This document shows, piece by piece, positions 17,612 to 26,657 of a stretch of DNA of 64,000 nt (position 1 is its first letter; each line of letters opens with the position of its first letter). This DNA comes from Gemmatimonadota bacterium (lineage in GTDB: Bacteria > Gemmatimonadota > Gemmatimonadetes > Gemmatimonadales > GWC2-71-9). Location of the stretch: assembly GCA_040388535.1 (NCBI GenBank), contig JAZKBR010000001.1, forward strand, positions 21,764 through 85,763, in the 5' to 3' direction. The notes beneath the pieces are model-generated. The model was given only the letters and a program-made list of their open reading frames with translations, made no database searches and had not been told where the DNA came from. Position numbers and translations under genes: made by a program.

Positions 17612-19765
17612 TTGCAGGACGACATCGATACACAGCGCCCGCCCTACCTCGGCGCCCTCGCCACCTTCGTCGTGATCTTCGCGATCTATTTCGTGACGCT
17701 CTCGCCGACGACGGCCTTCTGGGACACCTCCGAGTACATCGCGGCGGCCTATACGCTGGGCATCCCGCACCCGCCGGGCAACCCGCTCTTCACGCTGATG
17801 GCGCACGTCTGGGGGATGATCCCGCTCGCGGCCGACTACGCCCAGCGGATCAACCTCTTCGCGGCCTTCACCAGTGCGGCCGGCGCAGCGCTCTGGTTCC
17901 TCATCGCCGAGCGGTGGACGCGCAGCATCCTTCCGGCGCGCGGTCCGCGGATGGCGGCAGCGTTTGCCGGCGTGCTCGCGAGTGCCACGGCGTGGACGGT
18001 GTGGAACCAGTCGACTGTCAACGAGAAGGTGTACACGGTTTCGCTGCTCTCGATCGCGCTGGTGGTCTGGTTCACGTTGCGCTGGGCCGACGAAGCCCCG
18101 GGTGAGCGCCGCGATCGCTGGCTCATCGCCTCGGTGTACGTGCTCGCGCTGTCGTCGACGAACCACATGATGGGCGTGCTGGCGGCACCGGTGCTGGGCA
18201 TCTATGTGCTGATGACCGATTGGCGCGTGATCCTGCGCCCGAAGGTGATCGCCTCGGTCGTGATCGTCGCCATCGTCGGCCTCTCGCTCAACTACATCTA
18301 CCTGCCGATCCGTGCCGGGCAGTATCCGCCGATCAACGAGGGCGAACCGATTGGTTTCTTCTCGAAGGCGCTGAGTGACGTGCTCGGGCGCGTCCAGTAC
18401 CAGAAGCCCCCGGTCAGCCAGCGGATGTCGCCATTGAGCGCGCAGCTCGCGATGTACTGGGAATACTGGAGCTGGCAGTGGGCGCGGGACTTCTCCTCCG
18501 TCTCGGCACTGATCACGGGCTTCTTCACCGCGCTCGGGCTCGGTGGCCTCATCGCCCTCTTCCGGCGGAACCTGCGCGCGGGACTCTCGGCCGCGGCGCT
18601 GCTGGGCACGCTGACGCTGATGCTGATCTACTACCTCAATTTCAAATACTCACCCTCGTACCACACGAGCGATGTATCGATCATCCAGGATGCGCGCGAG
18701 GTCCGTGAGCGCGACTACTTCTTCATCGCCTCGTTTGCCTTCGTCGGCGTGCTCTTCGCGGCGGGCTTCGCGGCCGCGATCAAGGCAGTCCACGACTGGC
18801 TGGGCGAGAAGGGCACCAACACCACCCGCTGGCTTGCGAGCAGCCCGATCCTGGCCCTCGGCCTGATCCCGCTCCTCGGCAATCATACCTCGGCCTCGCG
18901 CGCCCACGAGACGCTCGCGCGCGATTTCGCGATCGACATCCTCGAAAGCGTCGAGCCGTACGGCATCCTGATCACGGCCGGTGACAATGACACCTTCCCG
19001 CTCTGGTTCGCGCAGGAAGTGCTCGGTGTGCGGCGCGACGTGACGCTCGCCAATCTTTCGCTGATGAACACCGACTGGCACCTGCGCCAGATCAAGCGCC
19101 GCGAGATTCCCGCGTTCGATCCGGCCACCGCGGCGAAGATCTGGCGCCCCAACACCGACCGCGACTCGCTCAACCTGGGTGGCGTGCCGAAGGGCGGCTG
19201 GGTCCAGCCCAAGGCACCGGTCTTCACGATGTCGCTCGATTCCCTGAGCACGCTCCCCGAAGTCTCCGCGGCGCCGAAGGGGAGTATCGCGTTCGATTCC
19301 GTGATCGTGACCTTCTCGCAGCAGTACATCACCCGCAGCGATCTCGCGGCGCTCTTCCTCATCCGCGACAACATCGGCAAGCGGCCGATCTACTTCTCGT
19401 GGAGCGATGGCAATTACCCGAGCACGCTCGGCCTCGATCCGTACCTCGTGTCACACGGGATGGTCCGGAAGCTGATGCCGAACGTGGTCAAGGAAGGCGG
19501 GGCCATCCACAGCGGCGAGTATCTCGGCATGGTCGATGTCGAGCGCACCCGCGCGCTGCTCTTCGGCACCTACCACCCCGATGCCGCGGCGCGGTCACGG
19601 CCGTTCGGCTGGGTCGATCCGCCGTCGGCCTCGATTCTCCAGCTCTACGGCATCGCCTACGGCGGCTTCGCGCCGGTGCTGCGGGCGATGGGTGATTCGG
19701 CGAGTGCACTGAAGGCCGAACTGATCACGCGTGGCGTCGTCAACGCCATCAACGGGCGGAACTGA
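17612..19765 (+). CDS. DUF2723 family membrane protein (GT117-like)
   Basis: A 717-aa integral membrane protein with a long N-terminal multi-TM half (about residues 12-430) and a large C-terminal extracytoplasmic part. The signature FWDTSEYIAAAYTLGIPHPPGNPLF near residue 35 is diagnostic of DUF2723, a family grouped with C-type glycosyltransferases as GT117; the acidic Asp-Glu pair in the first loop is the usual catalytic position in such enzymes. The start is TTG at 17612 with GGAG at 17602-17605, six bases upstream. The substrate is unknown. It is followed 11 nt later by an exported propeller protein that may be a partner. Confidence 0.85.
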   Translation: MQDDIDTQRPPYLGALATFVVIFAIYFVTLSPTTAFWDTSEYIAAAYTLGIPHPPGNPLFTLMAHVWGMIPLAADYAQRINLFAAFTSAAGAALWFLIAERWTRSILPARGPRMAAAFAGVLASATAWTVWNQSTVNEKVYTVSLLSIALVVWFTLRWADEAPGERRDRWLIASVYVLALSSTNHMMGVLAAPVLGIYVLMTDWRVILRPKVIASVVIVAIVGLSLNYIYLPIRAGQYPPINEGEPIGFFSKALSDVLGRVQYQKPPVSQRMSPLSAQLAMYWEYWSWQWARDFSSVSALITGFFTALGLGGLIALFRRNLRAGLSAAALLGTLTLMLIYYLNFKYSPSYHTSDVSIIQDAREVRERDYFFIASFAFVGVLFAAGFAAAIKAVHDWLGEKGTNTTRWLASSPILALGLIPLLGNHTSASRAHETLARDFAIDILESVEPYGILITAGDNDTFPLWFAQEVLGVRRDVTLANLSLMNTDWHLRQIKRREIPAFDPATAAKIWRPNTDRDSLNLGGVPKGGWVQPKAPVFTMSLDSLSTLPEVSAAPKGSIAFDSVIVTFSQQYITRSDLAALFLIRDNIGKRPIYFSWSDGNYPSTLGLDPYLVSHGMVRKLMPNVVKEGGAIHSGEYLGMVDVERTRALLFGTYHPDAAARSRPFGWVDPPSASILQLYGIAYGGFAPVLRAMGDSASALKAELITRGVVNAINGRN

Positions 19766-19776
19766 GGAGCATCACG

Positions 19777-20817
19777 ATGCGATTCACCCCTGCCCTGTTC
19801 CTGATGATCTTGGCGGTATCGGCACTCTCGTCGCAGTCGCCGCGGGTGACCGAGCAGCAGAGTGGTACCACGCAACTGTTGCAGGCGGTGAGCGCCGTTA
19901 ACGACAAGGTCGTCTGGGTCAGTGGCCACGGCGGCGCCGTTGCCCGAACGCTCGACGGCGGTGAGCACTGGACCATTCGCCCGGTCCCGGGTGCAGAGAA
20001 GCTGGAGTTCCGCGACATCCACGCGGTCAGCGCCGAGGTCGCCTGGGCGATGAGTGCGGGACCCGGGCCACAGTCGCGGATCTACCGCACCACGGATGGT
20101 GGCGCGACCTGGGGGATGCAATTCACCAACGCCGACACTGCCGCGTTCTTCGACTGCATCACCTTCTTCGACAAGAAGACCGGGGTCGCCTTCAGCGATG
20201 CGGTCGGTGATCGGACGATGATCCTCCGCACGACCGACGCGGGCGAGCACTGGAACCTCATTCCCGCAACGGCAGCGCCCAAGGCGCTCAAGGGTGAGGG
20301 TGGCTTCGCGGCGAGCGGTGGCTGCCTGGTGAGTTCGGGCTCGAAGCGGGGCTGGATCGCGACGGGAAGCCCCGAGGCACGGATCCTCCGCACCGACGAC
20401 GCGGGCAAGAGCTGGCACACGTTCGCCACGCCGTTCGTCCGCAGCGCTGACGGTGCTGGCATGACGGCGACCTCGTGGCTCGACACCAGGCGCGGTATTG
20501 GCGTCGCGGCCCGCATCAGTGCCCGCGGCACGACCGACACCGCCTCGGCCGTCGTGGGGATCAGTGATGATGGTGGCGCGACCTGGACGCTAGGCAGCCG
20601 TCCGACACTTCCCGGCGGGATCTATGGCGTGACGTGGGTGCCAGGCGCCGGTCGCAACAGTGCCGTCGCCGCCGCGCTCAGCGGACTGCAGGTCACCACC
20701 GATGCTGGCAAGAGCTGGACAGCGGCGACGACATTTCCGTATTGGAGCGTGGGGGCTGCCGGCAAGCGCGCCTGGGGTGTCGGTCCACGCGGCCGGATCA
20801 CCCGACTCGACTTCTAG
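19777..20817 (+). CDS. Exported YCF48-like/Asp-box beta-propeller protein
   Basis: A 346-aa protein with a signal peptide (residues 1-19) ending SALSSQ. The mature part contains at least six Asp-box-like repeats: [40 protein letters not shown] and TTDAGKSW, spaced about 40-60 residues apart. These build a YCF48/BNR-type propeller. YCF48 in cyanobacteria assists photosystem II assembly, but in non-phototrophs such proteins are of unknown, probably scaffold, function. The gene overlaps the dapD stop by four bases at its 3' end (convergent). Confidence 0.8.
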   Translation: MRFTPALFLMILAVSALSSQSPRVTEQQSGTTQLLQAVSAVNDKVVWVSGHGGAVARTLDGGEHWTIRPVPGAEKLEFRDIHAVSAEVAWAMSAGPGPQSRIYRTTDGGATWGMQFTNADTAAFFDCITFFDKKTGVAFSDAVGDRTMILRTTDAGEHWNLIPATAAPKALKGEGGFAASGGCLVSSGSKRGWIATGSPEARILRTDDAGKSWHTFATPFVRSADGAGMTATSWLDTRRGIGVAARISARGTTDTASAVVGISDDGGATWTLGSRPTLPGGIYGVTWVPGAGRNSAVAAALSGLQVTTDAGKSWTAATTFPYWSVGAAGKRAWGVGPRGRITRLDF

Positions 20818-21653
20818 CGCAACAATTCCTCGAGCGTCACCGCGGCGTCGGTCTTCGCGTCGCGGTACTTCACGATCACGGGAGCATAGAGCGCGATCCC
20901 GCGCGCGACTCCCGACCCCGATGTCACCGGCCGCGTCCCGGGCACGACCACCGCACCCGCCGGAATTTCGAGTGGCGTGTCGCCTTCGCGTCGAATCACC
21001 CGGTCGTGGACCAGATCGAAGACGGCGGTTCCGCCTGAGAGAATGACTCCCGGCGCCAGCACGGCGCGCTCCCGTACCACGGTGCCTTCGTACACGCCAC
21101 AGTTGCCCCCCACCAGCACGTCGTCTTCGATGATCACCGGCAACGCACCCGCGGGCTCGAGCACGCCCCCAAGCTGGGCGGCCGCGGAGAGGTGCACTCG
21201 CTTCCCGACCTGGGCACAGGAGCCGACGAGCGCGTGGGAGTCGATCATCGTCCCTTCGTCGACATAGGCGCCGACATTTACGTAGCTGGGCGGCATCGCA
21301 ATCACGCCACGCGCGAGGTAGGCACCCTCACGCACCGCCGTGCCGCCGGGGACGATCCGGATTCCCTCGTCCGAGCGAGTCGGTCGGAGGCCGTAGGTGT
21401 CCTTGTCGAAGAAGGTCATCGGGCCGGCAACACCCGCCGCGCGCAACACTCCGATCCGGAACCCCAGCAGGATCCCCTGCTTCACCCAGCGGTTCACACG
21501 CCAGACCCCGCTGGCATCTCGTTCTGCCGCGCGGACCCGGCCGTCCTGGAGTGCCTGCTTCAGCACCGCGAAGATCTCGCGCGCTTCGTCCTGCCTGCCA
21601 TCCGGTGCGCCATCCAGAAAGGGCGCCAGCTGCGCCTCGAGGCCATCAGACAC
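20814..21653 (-). CDS. dapD: 2,3,4,5-tetrahydropyridine-2,6-dicarboxylate N-succinyltransferase
   Basis: Succinylates tetrahydrodipicolinate in the succinylase branch of diaminopimelate and lysine synthesis. The protein is 279 aa from GTG at 21653, close to the 274 aa of E. coli DapD. The N-terminal helical domain is followed by left-handed beta-helix hexapeptide repeats from about residue 100 ([52 protein letters not shown]). The frame remains open upstream into dapA, but that part is out of frame with a real protein, and the GTG start gives [15 protein letters not shown]. It overlaps dapA by 8 nt and is the last gene of the lysine operon. Confidence 0.9.
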   Translation of the reverse strand: MSDGLEAQLAPFLDGAPDGRQDEAREIFAVLKQALQDGRVRAAERDASGVWRVNRWVKQGILLGFRIGVLRAAGVAGPMTFFDKDTYGLRPTRSDEGIRIVPGGTAVREGAYLARGVIAMPPSYVNVGAYVDEGTMIDSHALVGSCAQVGKRVHLSAAAQLGGVLEPAGALPVIIEDDVLVGGNCGVYEGTVVRERAVLAPGVILSGGTAVFDLVHDRVIRREGDTPLEIPAGAVVVPGTRPVTSGSGVARGIALYAPVIVKYRDAKTDAAVTLEELLR

Positions 21654-22530
21654 TGACACCTTCCAGCTGGTCGAGGTGGAGCCGCAGCCGCTCGCGGAGT
21701 GCCGGTGTGCACGGCACCAGTGGCAGCCGGACGGTATCAGTGCACTTGCCCAGCAGCGACAGGGCAGCCTTGATGGGGATCGGGTTGGATTCGGCAAAGA
21801 GCGCATCGATGAACGGCAGCAGGCGCTGTTGCTCGGCGAGTGCCTGCCCCTGCTGGCCCTGCATCGCCGCGCTGACGAGATCGGCAATCCGGTGCGGTAT
21901 GGCGTTGCCCGCCACCGAGATGAGGCCGTGTGCGCCCGCAGCAATGGCGGGGACCACGACGTCATCGTCACCGCAGAGGACCACGAAGTCGCTGGGCACG
22001 CGTGCCGTCAGGTCGAGCATTCGTCGCACGCTGCCGCTCGCCTCCTTGATGCCACGGATGTTCGTGTGCCACGCGAGCGTGGTGACGGTTTCCGGCTTGA
22101 GGTCGACCCCGGTCCGGCCCGGCACGTTATAAAGCAGCAGCGGGACCTTGATCGCATCGGCGATCGCCTCGAAATGCGCGATCATCCCGGCCTGCGTCGG
22201 CTTGTTGTAATACGGGGTCGCGCTCATGATGCCCGCGACACCGAGTTCGCTCAGATGACGCGCCTCGGCGACGGCGCGCGAGGTGTCGTTGTCGGTCGCA
22301 CCGGCGAGCACCGGGACCATGCCACCCACTGCCTGCACCACGGTGCGAACCACGAGTTCGCGCTCGTCCGGGGTGAGCGTCTGCGCTTCCCCGGTCGAGC
22401 CACAGGCAACGAGGAAGTTCATCCCTTCGGCGACCTGCCAGGCCGCCAGTCGCGCCAGCGCCTGGTAATCGACGGCACCATCGTCGGTGAACGGTGTGAC
22501 CAGGGCGGTTCCCGCACCTATGGGGATCAT
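21646..22530 (-). CDS. dapA: 4-hydroxy-tetrahydrodipicolinate synthase
   Basis: Condenses aspartate semialdehyde with pyruvate, the first committed step of the lysine branch. The protein is 294 aa, a TIM barrel. Schiff-base Lys is in [12 protein letters not shown] (about residue 160), the Tyr in [15 protein letters not shown], and the Thr pair region is [10 protein letters not shown]. The 3-nt gap from dapB and the overlap with dapD fit one operon. In many bacteria DapA is inhibited by lysine; nothing here argues for or against that. Confidence 0.96.
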   Translation of the reverse strand: MIPIGAGTALVTPFTDDGAVDYQALARLAAWQVAEGMNFLVACGSTGEAQTLTPDERELVVRTVVQAVGGMVPVLAGATDNDTSRAVAEARHLSELGVAGIMSATPYYNKPTQAGMIAHFEAIADAIKVPLLLYNVPGRTGVDLKPETVTTLAWHTNIRGIKEASGSVRRMLDLTARVPSDFVVLCGDDDVVVPAIAAGAHGLISVAGNAIPHRIADLVSAAMQGQQGQALAEQQRLLPFIDALFAESNPIPIKAALSLLGKCTDTVRLPLVPCTPALRERLRLHLDQLEGVSV

Positions 22531-22533
22531 GGC

Positions 22534-23226
22534 TCAGTCTCCTGCGAACATTGCATCGAGGGTGAAGGTACCGCGCCGGCCAGCAAGCCAGCGAGCGGCA
22601 GTGAGGGCACCAGCAGCAAATACGCGGCGATCCCGTGCGGAGTGTCGCAGGGTGATCGCTTCGAACGGACCGTCGAGTACGAGTTCGTGGTCGCCGGGGA
22701 TCGACCCGGCTCGCACCGATGTGATCGGCCAGACTCGCCCTGGATCTGCCGCCCGAACGGTGCGCTGCAACTGCAGGCCCGTGCCAGACGGGGAATCGAC
22801 CTTGGCGGCGTGGTGCCGTTCGTGGAGAAAACCGTCGAATTCAGGTCGACTCGCGGCGGCCAGGGCGAGCGCCTTCGCCGCGCGCAAGAAGAGCTGTACC
22901 CCGAGGGCGAAATTGCTGGCGATCAACAGCCCGCCCGGGCCCTTGCTCCAGTGCAGCTCGACGGCCTCGCGTTCGGCATCCCAGCCGGTTGTTCCGCAGA
23001 CCACGGTCGCACCGATGGCCTGCAGCGCCTTCAGGTTGACCGGCGCGGCATCGGGAACCGTGAACTCGAAGACCACGTTGCAGTCGCCGAAACGTTCACT
23101 CGTGATTCCGGACCCTGCAGCATTCTGGGCCGCGCCCAGAATGGTGCCGACGATGTCGCCAGCAGCAGTTGCCTCGGCCGCGATTGCCTGAGCCATCCTG
23201 CCATCGCCCACGATGCCGATCTTCAC
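22534..23226 (-). CDS. dapB: 4-hydroxy-tetrahydrodipicolinate reductase
   Basis: NAD(P)H-dependent reduction of the DapA product. The protein is 230 aa, shorter than the E. coli enzyme (273 aa) but within the compact range. The nucleotide-binding GDGRMAQAI is at residues 7-15, and the family signature ERHHAAKVDSPSGT carries the catalytic His pair and Lys. GTG at 23226 overlaps the lysC stop (GTGA), so translation is probably coupled. Neighbours dapA and dapD complete the pathway segment. Confidence 0.94.
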   Translation of the reverse strand: MKIGIVGDGRMAQAIAAEATAAGDIVGTILGAAQNAAGSGITSERFGDCNVVFEFTVPDAAPVNLKALQAIGATVVCGTTGWDAEREAVELHWSKGPGGLLIASNFALGVQLFLRAAKALALAAASRPEFDGFLHERHHAAKVDSPSGTGLQLQRTVRAADPGRVWPITSVRAGSIPGDHELVLDGPFEAITLRHSARDRRVFAAGALTAARWLAGRRGTFTLDAMFAGD

Positions 23227-24569
23227 GCGACCTCCGGAAAGAAGGTGCGATGCAGTGCGCGCACGACGGCGGGCCCGTCGGCTTCCTTCACGATGAATGT
23301 CAGGTTGGATGCCGAGGCACCCTGCGAAATCATTTCGACGTTGACATCGGCGATCGCGGTGTAGACTCGCGCCGCAATGCCGGGCGTTTCGCGGATACCT
23401 CGCCCAACGACCGCAATCACGCCCCGCTCGCCACGTACTCCGACCTCGCCGACGAGCCGCAGGTCACGAACGACCGGCTCGAGCCGGGATACGTCGTCGA
23501 CCGTGAGGGATACCGACACCTCGCTAGTGGCGAGGACATCGACCACCACTTCGTGCTGCTCGAACACTTCGAAGATACGTCGCAGGAAGCCATACGCGCC
23601 GAGCATCCGGGGTGCCCGGACTTGCACCACCGTCACGCCGGGCTTGAACGAAATGGAGCGGACTGGCAGAGCGTCTTCGGCGTTGTCATCGGCGCGGATC
23701 CAGGTACCCGGGCGAGCCGGTGCAAAGGTGTTGCGAATGACAATGGGGATTCCGGCCTCGACCAGCGGCAGCTGCGTCGCCGGATGGAGCACCTTGGCGC
23801 CAAAGGCGGCAAGCTCAGCGGCCTCGTCGTAGGTAGCGGTCGCCAGCAACCGCGCCTCGGGCACCAGCCGCGGGTCGGCACTCATCAAACCGTCGACATC
23901 GGTCCAGATCTCGACACGCTCTGCGCCGAGCGCCGCTCCAAAGAGGGCCGCCGAGAAATCTGAGCCGCCGCGGCCAAGCGTTGTGGGAGCACCATCGGGG
24001 GTTGCGCCGATGAACCCCTGCGTCACCGCAATCATTTCGGCAAGGAGGGGCGCGAGTTGCGAACGTGCGTTCTCGTGAATGCGGTTCTCGTCGGGGATCG
24101 CCGATCCGAAATGATCATCGGTGATGATCACCCTGCGAGCGTTGAACCAGCTGGCCGGACCCCCGGCGGCGCTGAAGGCTCCGACCACGAGCTGGGAGCT
24201 GAGCAGCTCGCCAAAACCGGCAATGAGGTCACGGCGCCGCGGCGAACTCGGCTGGCCCGCCTCCGAAGTCGCGATGCTCCGTAGCGAGACGAACAACGGG
24301 GCAAGCGCACCGCGGTCCGACGCGGTGATCCCGAGGGCATCGGCCGCGGAGAAATGACGCTCCTCCAACTGGCGGATTCCTGCCTCGACAATTGCGGGGT
24401 GGCCCGAGGCGATGGCCGCATCGAGCGCGACGAGCGCGTTGGTCACCTTCGACATGGCGGAGACCACCACGAGGGGACGCTCGTGCGACGCCGCAAGCAC
24501 AATATCCACGAGTCGTCGGATCGCGTCGGCATCACCAACAGAGGTGCCCCCGAACTTCATCACGATCAC
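23223..24569 (-). CDS. lysC: Aspartate kinase (monofunctional, ACT-domain)
   Basis: Phosphorylates aspartate, entry to lysine, threonine and methionine synthesis. The chosen start is GTG at 24569 (448 aa), giving MIVMKFGGTSVGDADA, the usual N-terminus; it overlaps the dapE stop as GTGA. A further upstream in-frame extension exists but only reads through dapE in the wrong frame. The kinase domain shows KFGGTSV, the GRGGSDFSA loop and IWTDVDGLMSADPR. Two ACT domains fill the C-terminal about 150 residues, expected to bind inhibitory lysine or threonine. There is no fused homoserine dehydrogenase. Confidence 0.95.
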   Translation of the reverse strand: MIVMKFGGTSVGDADAIRRLVDIVLAASHERPLVVVSAMSKVTNALVALDAAIASGHPAIVEAGIRQLEERHFSAADALGITASDRGALAPLFVSLRSIATSEAGQPSSPRRRDLIAGFGELLSSQLVVGAFSAAGGPASWFNARRVIITDDHFGSAIPDENRIHENARSQLAPLLAEMIAVTQGFIGATPDGAPTTLGRGGSDFSAALFGAALGAERVEIWTDVDGLMSADPRLVPEARLLATATYDEAAELAAFGAKVLHPATQLPLVEAGIPIVIRNTFAPARPGTWIRADDNAEDALPVRSISFKPGVTVVQVRAPRMLGAYGFLRRIFEVFEQHEVVVDVLATSEVSVSLTVDDVSRLEPVVRDLRLVGEVGVRGERGVIAVVGRGIRETPGIAARVYTAIADVNVEMISQGASASNLTFIVKEADGPAVVRALHRTFFPEVA

Positions 24570-25570
24570 GCGACGGCTCCGGCGAGCAGGATCCGGGCGA
24601 CTTCGACGTACTGGGTCACTGCATCGACCAATTCCTGCTTGCCGATATTCTCGTGATCGGTATGCGCGAGATGGATCGTGCCGGGTCCGAGCTGATAGCC
24701 GGTTCCCCACGCAGTGTAAAATGGCAAGTCCGATCCGTAGGCTACGGTGATCGCCGGGAAACCAGGGAGCACCGGGGCGCGGAGTACCGGGATCTCCAGC
24801 GGGAACTCCACCTTCACGCGGTCGGTAACCGCTGCGGTGATCGCATCCCGCACGGGCGCGGCATCGCCGACAAGCCGCACCATCAACTCCGCGCGAGCGC
24901 TCGGGGCGATAACGTTCGGAGCAGCGCCTCCTTCGATCCGGCCAATGTTGAGTGTGCTCTTCCCGAGCACCGGATCGCTCGGCAGGGGAATGCTCCGGAT
25001 CGCGGCCAAGGCATCGAGGAGGCGATCGACCGCCGAATCACCGAGTTCGGGATAGCCCGAATGCGCGGCGACGCCGCTCGCCTCGAGTGTCACGCGTAGA
25101 ACACCCTTCTGGCCGGTCACGACGTGGTTCTCGGTCGGCTCCCCATTGATGATGAAGCGGCCCTTCGGCTCCAGCAGAAAGGCGACCCTGGCGCCATCGG
25201 AACCGTTCTCCTCGCCGACCACGAAGAGGAGCCCGACCCGCGTTTCCCCGCTCGCTACCAGCTGCTCGGCCGCCACGACCATCGCGGCCGCGATTCCCTT
25301 GGCGTCGCAGGCGCCGCGGCCGTGAATGTGGGTCGTCGTTTCGCTGAACGGCACATCGGGTGGCACCGTGTCGAGATGGGTCGAGAACACCAGCTCGGGC
25401 GCTCCGCGATGAGCATAGATATTCTCGCGACCGTCCCGCACCGGTTGCCGTTCTACGTGCCAGCCGGCCGACCCAAGAAAGTCGGCCAGCCAGGCCGTGA
25501 CCGCGTGCTCCCGTCCAGTTGGCGAAGGAATGGCGAGCAGTGCGCGGGTCAGTTCCAGCACATCGGTCAT
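24566..25570 (-). CDS. dapE: M20 peptidase, probable N-succinyl-diaminopimelate desuccinylase
   Basis: Zinc hydrolase of 334 aa from ATG at 25570. Metal and catalytic motifs are STHLDTVPP (His, Asp), GRGACDAKGIAAAM, GEENGSDGA (catalytic Glu and metal Glu) and the C-terminal HTDHENIGKQELVDAV (His). A dimerisation lid sits between about residues 160 and 270. As first gene of an operon with dapD, dapE function is favoured over ArgE or LysK, but within M20 the substrate cannot be read from motifs. An in-frame extension up to 25711 would translate through the terminator hairpin and is rejected. The GGGG of the terminator arm lies ten bases before ATG and may serve as ribosome-binding site. Confidence 0.85.
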   Translation of the reverse strand: MTDVLELTRALLAIPSPTGREHAVTAWLADFLGSAGWHVERQPVRDGRENIYAHRGAPELVFSTHLDTVPPDVPFSETTTHIHGRGACDAKGIAAAMVVAAEQLVASGETRVGLLFVVGEENGSDGARVAFLLEPKGRFIINGEPTENHVVTGQKGVLRVTLEASGVAAHSGYPELGDSAVDRLLDALAAIRSIPLPSDPVLGKSTLNIGRIEGGAAPNVIAPSARAELMVRLVGDAAPVRDAITAAVTDRVKVEFPLEIPVLRAPVLPGFPAITVAYGSDLPFYTAWGTGYQLGPGTIHLAHTDHENIGKQELVDAVTQYVEVARILLAGAVA

Positions 25571-25576
25571 ATACAC

Positions 25577-25606
25577 AAAACCCCGCCCGACGATGGTCGG
25601 GCGGGG
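25577..25606 (-). terminator. Intrinsic terminator in the dapE leader
   Basis: On the minus strand an 11-bp perfect stem (CCCCGCCCGAC with GTCGGGCGGGG, 25606-25596 and 25591-25581) closes a 4-nt loop and is followed by UUUU at 25580-25577. The U-run ends six bases before the dapE ATG at 25570. Placed before rather than after an operon, it is best read as an attenuator terminator. Confidence 0.85.
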
Positions 25607-25709
25607 CTCCACGGTGAAAGTCGTGGGTGAACTGCTAAGCCAGTGCCGACCAAGTCGAGACCCTCGGTTCCGCGCGCTTCGAGGCGCAGAACAGAGGGGA
25701 CTTCTTGGC
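25581..25709 (-). promoter_or_regulatory. Putative lysine-responsive, ribosome-mediated attenuator
   Basis: Four segments can form mutually exclusive hairpins on the minus-strand RNA. Segment 1 (GCCAAGAAGUC, about 25709-25699, includes both tandem Lys codons) can pair with GACUUGG of segment 2 (25656-25650), with a 3-nt bulge. UGGUCGG of segment 2 (25652-25646) is exactly complementary to CCGACCA (25600-25594), which is segment 3, the 5' arm and loop edge of the terminator. Segments 3 and 4 form the terminator. Ribosome stalling at the Lys codons would block segment 1, free segment 2 and so suppress termination when lysyl-tRNA is scarce. This is inference from pairing; it has not been folded by software. 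Confidence 0.6.
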
Positions 25710-25736
25710 AACCCGCTTGAGCAGAAGAGGACGCAT
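25635..25736 (-). CDS. Putative lysine-operon leader peptide
   Basis: A 33-codon frame from ATG at 25736 to TAG at 25635, followed by the terminator and dapE. It begins MRPLLLKRVAKKSPL and ends RVSTWSALA. Lys codons are at positions 7, 11, 12 and 20, all AAG, and the adjacent pair lies in the segment able to pair with codons 27-29. No good Shine-Dalgarno sequence precedes the ATG, so translation could be weak or leaderless. The peptide resembles no protein I know, as expected for an attenuation leader. It lies in a different frame from dapE. Confidence 0.6.
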   Translation of the reverse strand: MRPLLLKRVAKKSPLFCASKRAEPRVSTWSALA

Positions 25737-25824
25737 TGGACACAACGCTAATTGCGACGCCAAGGGGAGGACAAGGGGGGCTGACCTAGAGTGGAGGCGG
25801 CGCCGCTGCTACTTTCCCTGCCGT

Positions 25825-25911
25825 GGCGCGGTGGCAGAGCGGTTGAATGCACCGGTCTTGAAAACCGGCGGGCCCGTAAGGGTCTCGTGAGTTCGAATCT
25901 CACCCGCGCCG
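25825..25911 (+). tRNA. tRNA-Ser (UGA)
   Basis: An 87-nt tRNA with acceptor arms GGCGCGG (25825-25831) and CCGCGCC (25904-25910) and G as discriminator. The anticodon arm CCGGT-CTTGAAA-ACCGG gives anticodon UGA, and the long variable arm (GGGCCCGTAAGGGTCTC region) is the class II form expected of serine. GTTCGAATC is the T-loop. The 3' CCA is not encoded. It lies 35 nt before the next gene and opposite the lysine leader. Confidence 0.96.
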
Positions 25912-25946
25912 TTGCAGCAGCACTTCCCAATTCTGTGAGTGTCTCG

Positions 25947-26657
25947 ATGCGACCGTTCATCCTGCTTGGCAGCTCCCTGCTTGCACTCCTGTCGAGTCCC
26001 GAACATCCGCAGTTCGAAGGGACCCTCGTCGTGCGCGTTGGCGGGCCAGGCGGCACCGGTGCGATGGTAATGACACTTACCGCCAAGGGGCAGAAGGTGC
26101 TGACGGTGATGGCGCTGCCAGGCGACAAGCAGGAGTACCGGTCGATCACCGACAACAAGACGCACACCACGACGAACTTCGTGCCCTTCCCGCCGGGGAT
26201 GGCGAAACCACCGGGCGTCGCCAACGCCAAGGGCGTGATCACGGTCGTCAAGAATCCGGTTCTCGCCCTGCCGACGCCGAAGCCTGGCGAGAAGTCGGAC
26301 ATTCGCGCCCTGGGGACTTCGCAGTCGATCGCCGGGTATCGCTGCGAAGACTACGAGTTCACTGCTGCCGCCGGCGCAGTGACGCGGATGTGCCTCTCGA
26401 AACAACTCGGCGCCGTGTTCCCCGGTATGATGGGTGGCAAGAGCGTCAGCGGCCAGCCGGCACCGTGGGCGGCCGCGCTCGGCAGCACACCAATGACACC
26501 GCTCAAGGTGTGGCACCCTGGTGGTGAGATCGTGCTCGAGGTCATCGAGGTCAAGCGTCAGCTTGTCTCGCCGCGGGTATTCGATGCGCCACCCGGCTAC
26601 ATCGACATTGCCACGGCGATGAAAAACCGGACGACGGCCCCGCAAGCCAGGCCGTGA
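25947..26657 (+). CDS. Exported protein, DUF4412-like
   Basis: A 236-aa protein from ATG at 25947; the open frame continues upstream through the tRNA and is not real there. An N-terminal hydrophobic stretch (PFILLGSSLLALLSS) is a probable signal peptide. The mature part reads FEGTLVVRVGG, then QEYRSITDNKTHTT and SIAGYRCEDYEFTAA, a pattern like DUF4412 proteins, in which a beta-rich fold begins with a similar strand. Two Cys (YRCEDY, RMCLSK) are conserved positions in such proteins. Function unknown. It overlaps the binding-protein gene (GTGA). Confidence 0.65.
   Translation: MRPFILLGSSLLALLSSPEHPQFEGTLVVRVGGPGGTGAMVMTLTAKGQKVLTVMALPGDKQEYRSITDNKTHTTTNFVPFPPGMAKPPGVANAKGVITVVKNPVLALPTPKPGEKSDIRALGTSQSIAGYRCEDYEFTAAAGAVTRMCLSKQLGAVFPGMMGGKSVSGQPAPWAAALGSTPMTPLKVWHPGGEIVLEVIEVKRQLVSPRVFDAPPGYIDIATAMKNRTTAPQARP

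Noticed and set aside
24570-24710. Extended N-terminus of lysC
   Set aside because: The extra residues are the wrong-frame reading of dapE; GTG 24569 gives the usual MIVMKFGGTSV start.
25571-25711. N-terminal extension of dapE through the leader
   Set aside because: It would translate through the intrinsic terminator and the extension has no family similarity; the M20 fold begins at ATG 25570.
25577-25740. Lysine (L-box) riboswitch before the DAP operon
   Set aside because: The leader is only about 170 nt, is occupied largely by a small frame, and I could not find the conserved AGAGGTGC-type core. A covariance search would settle it.
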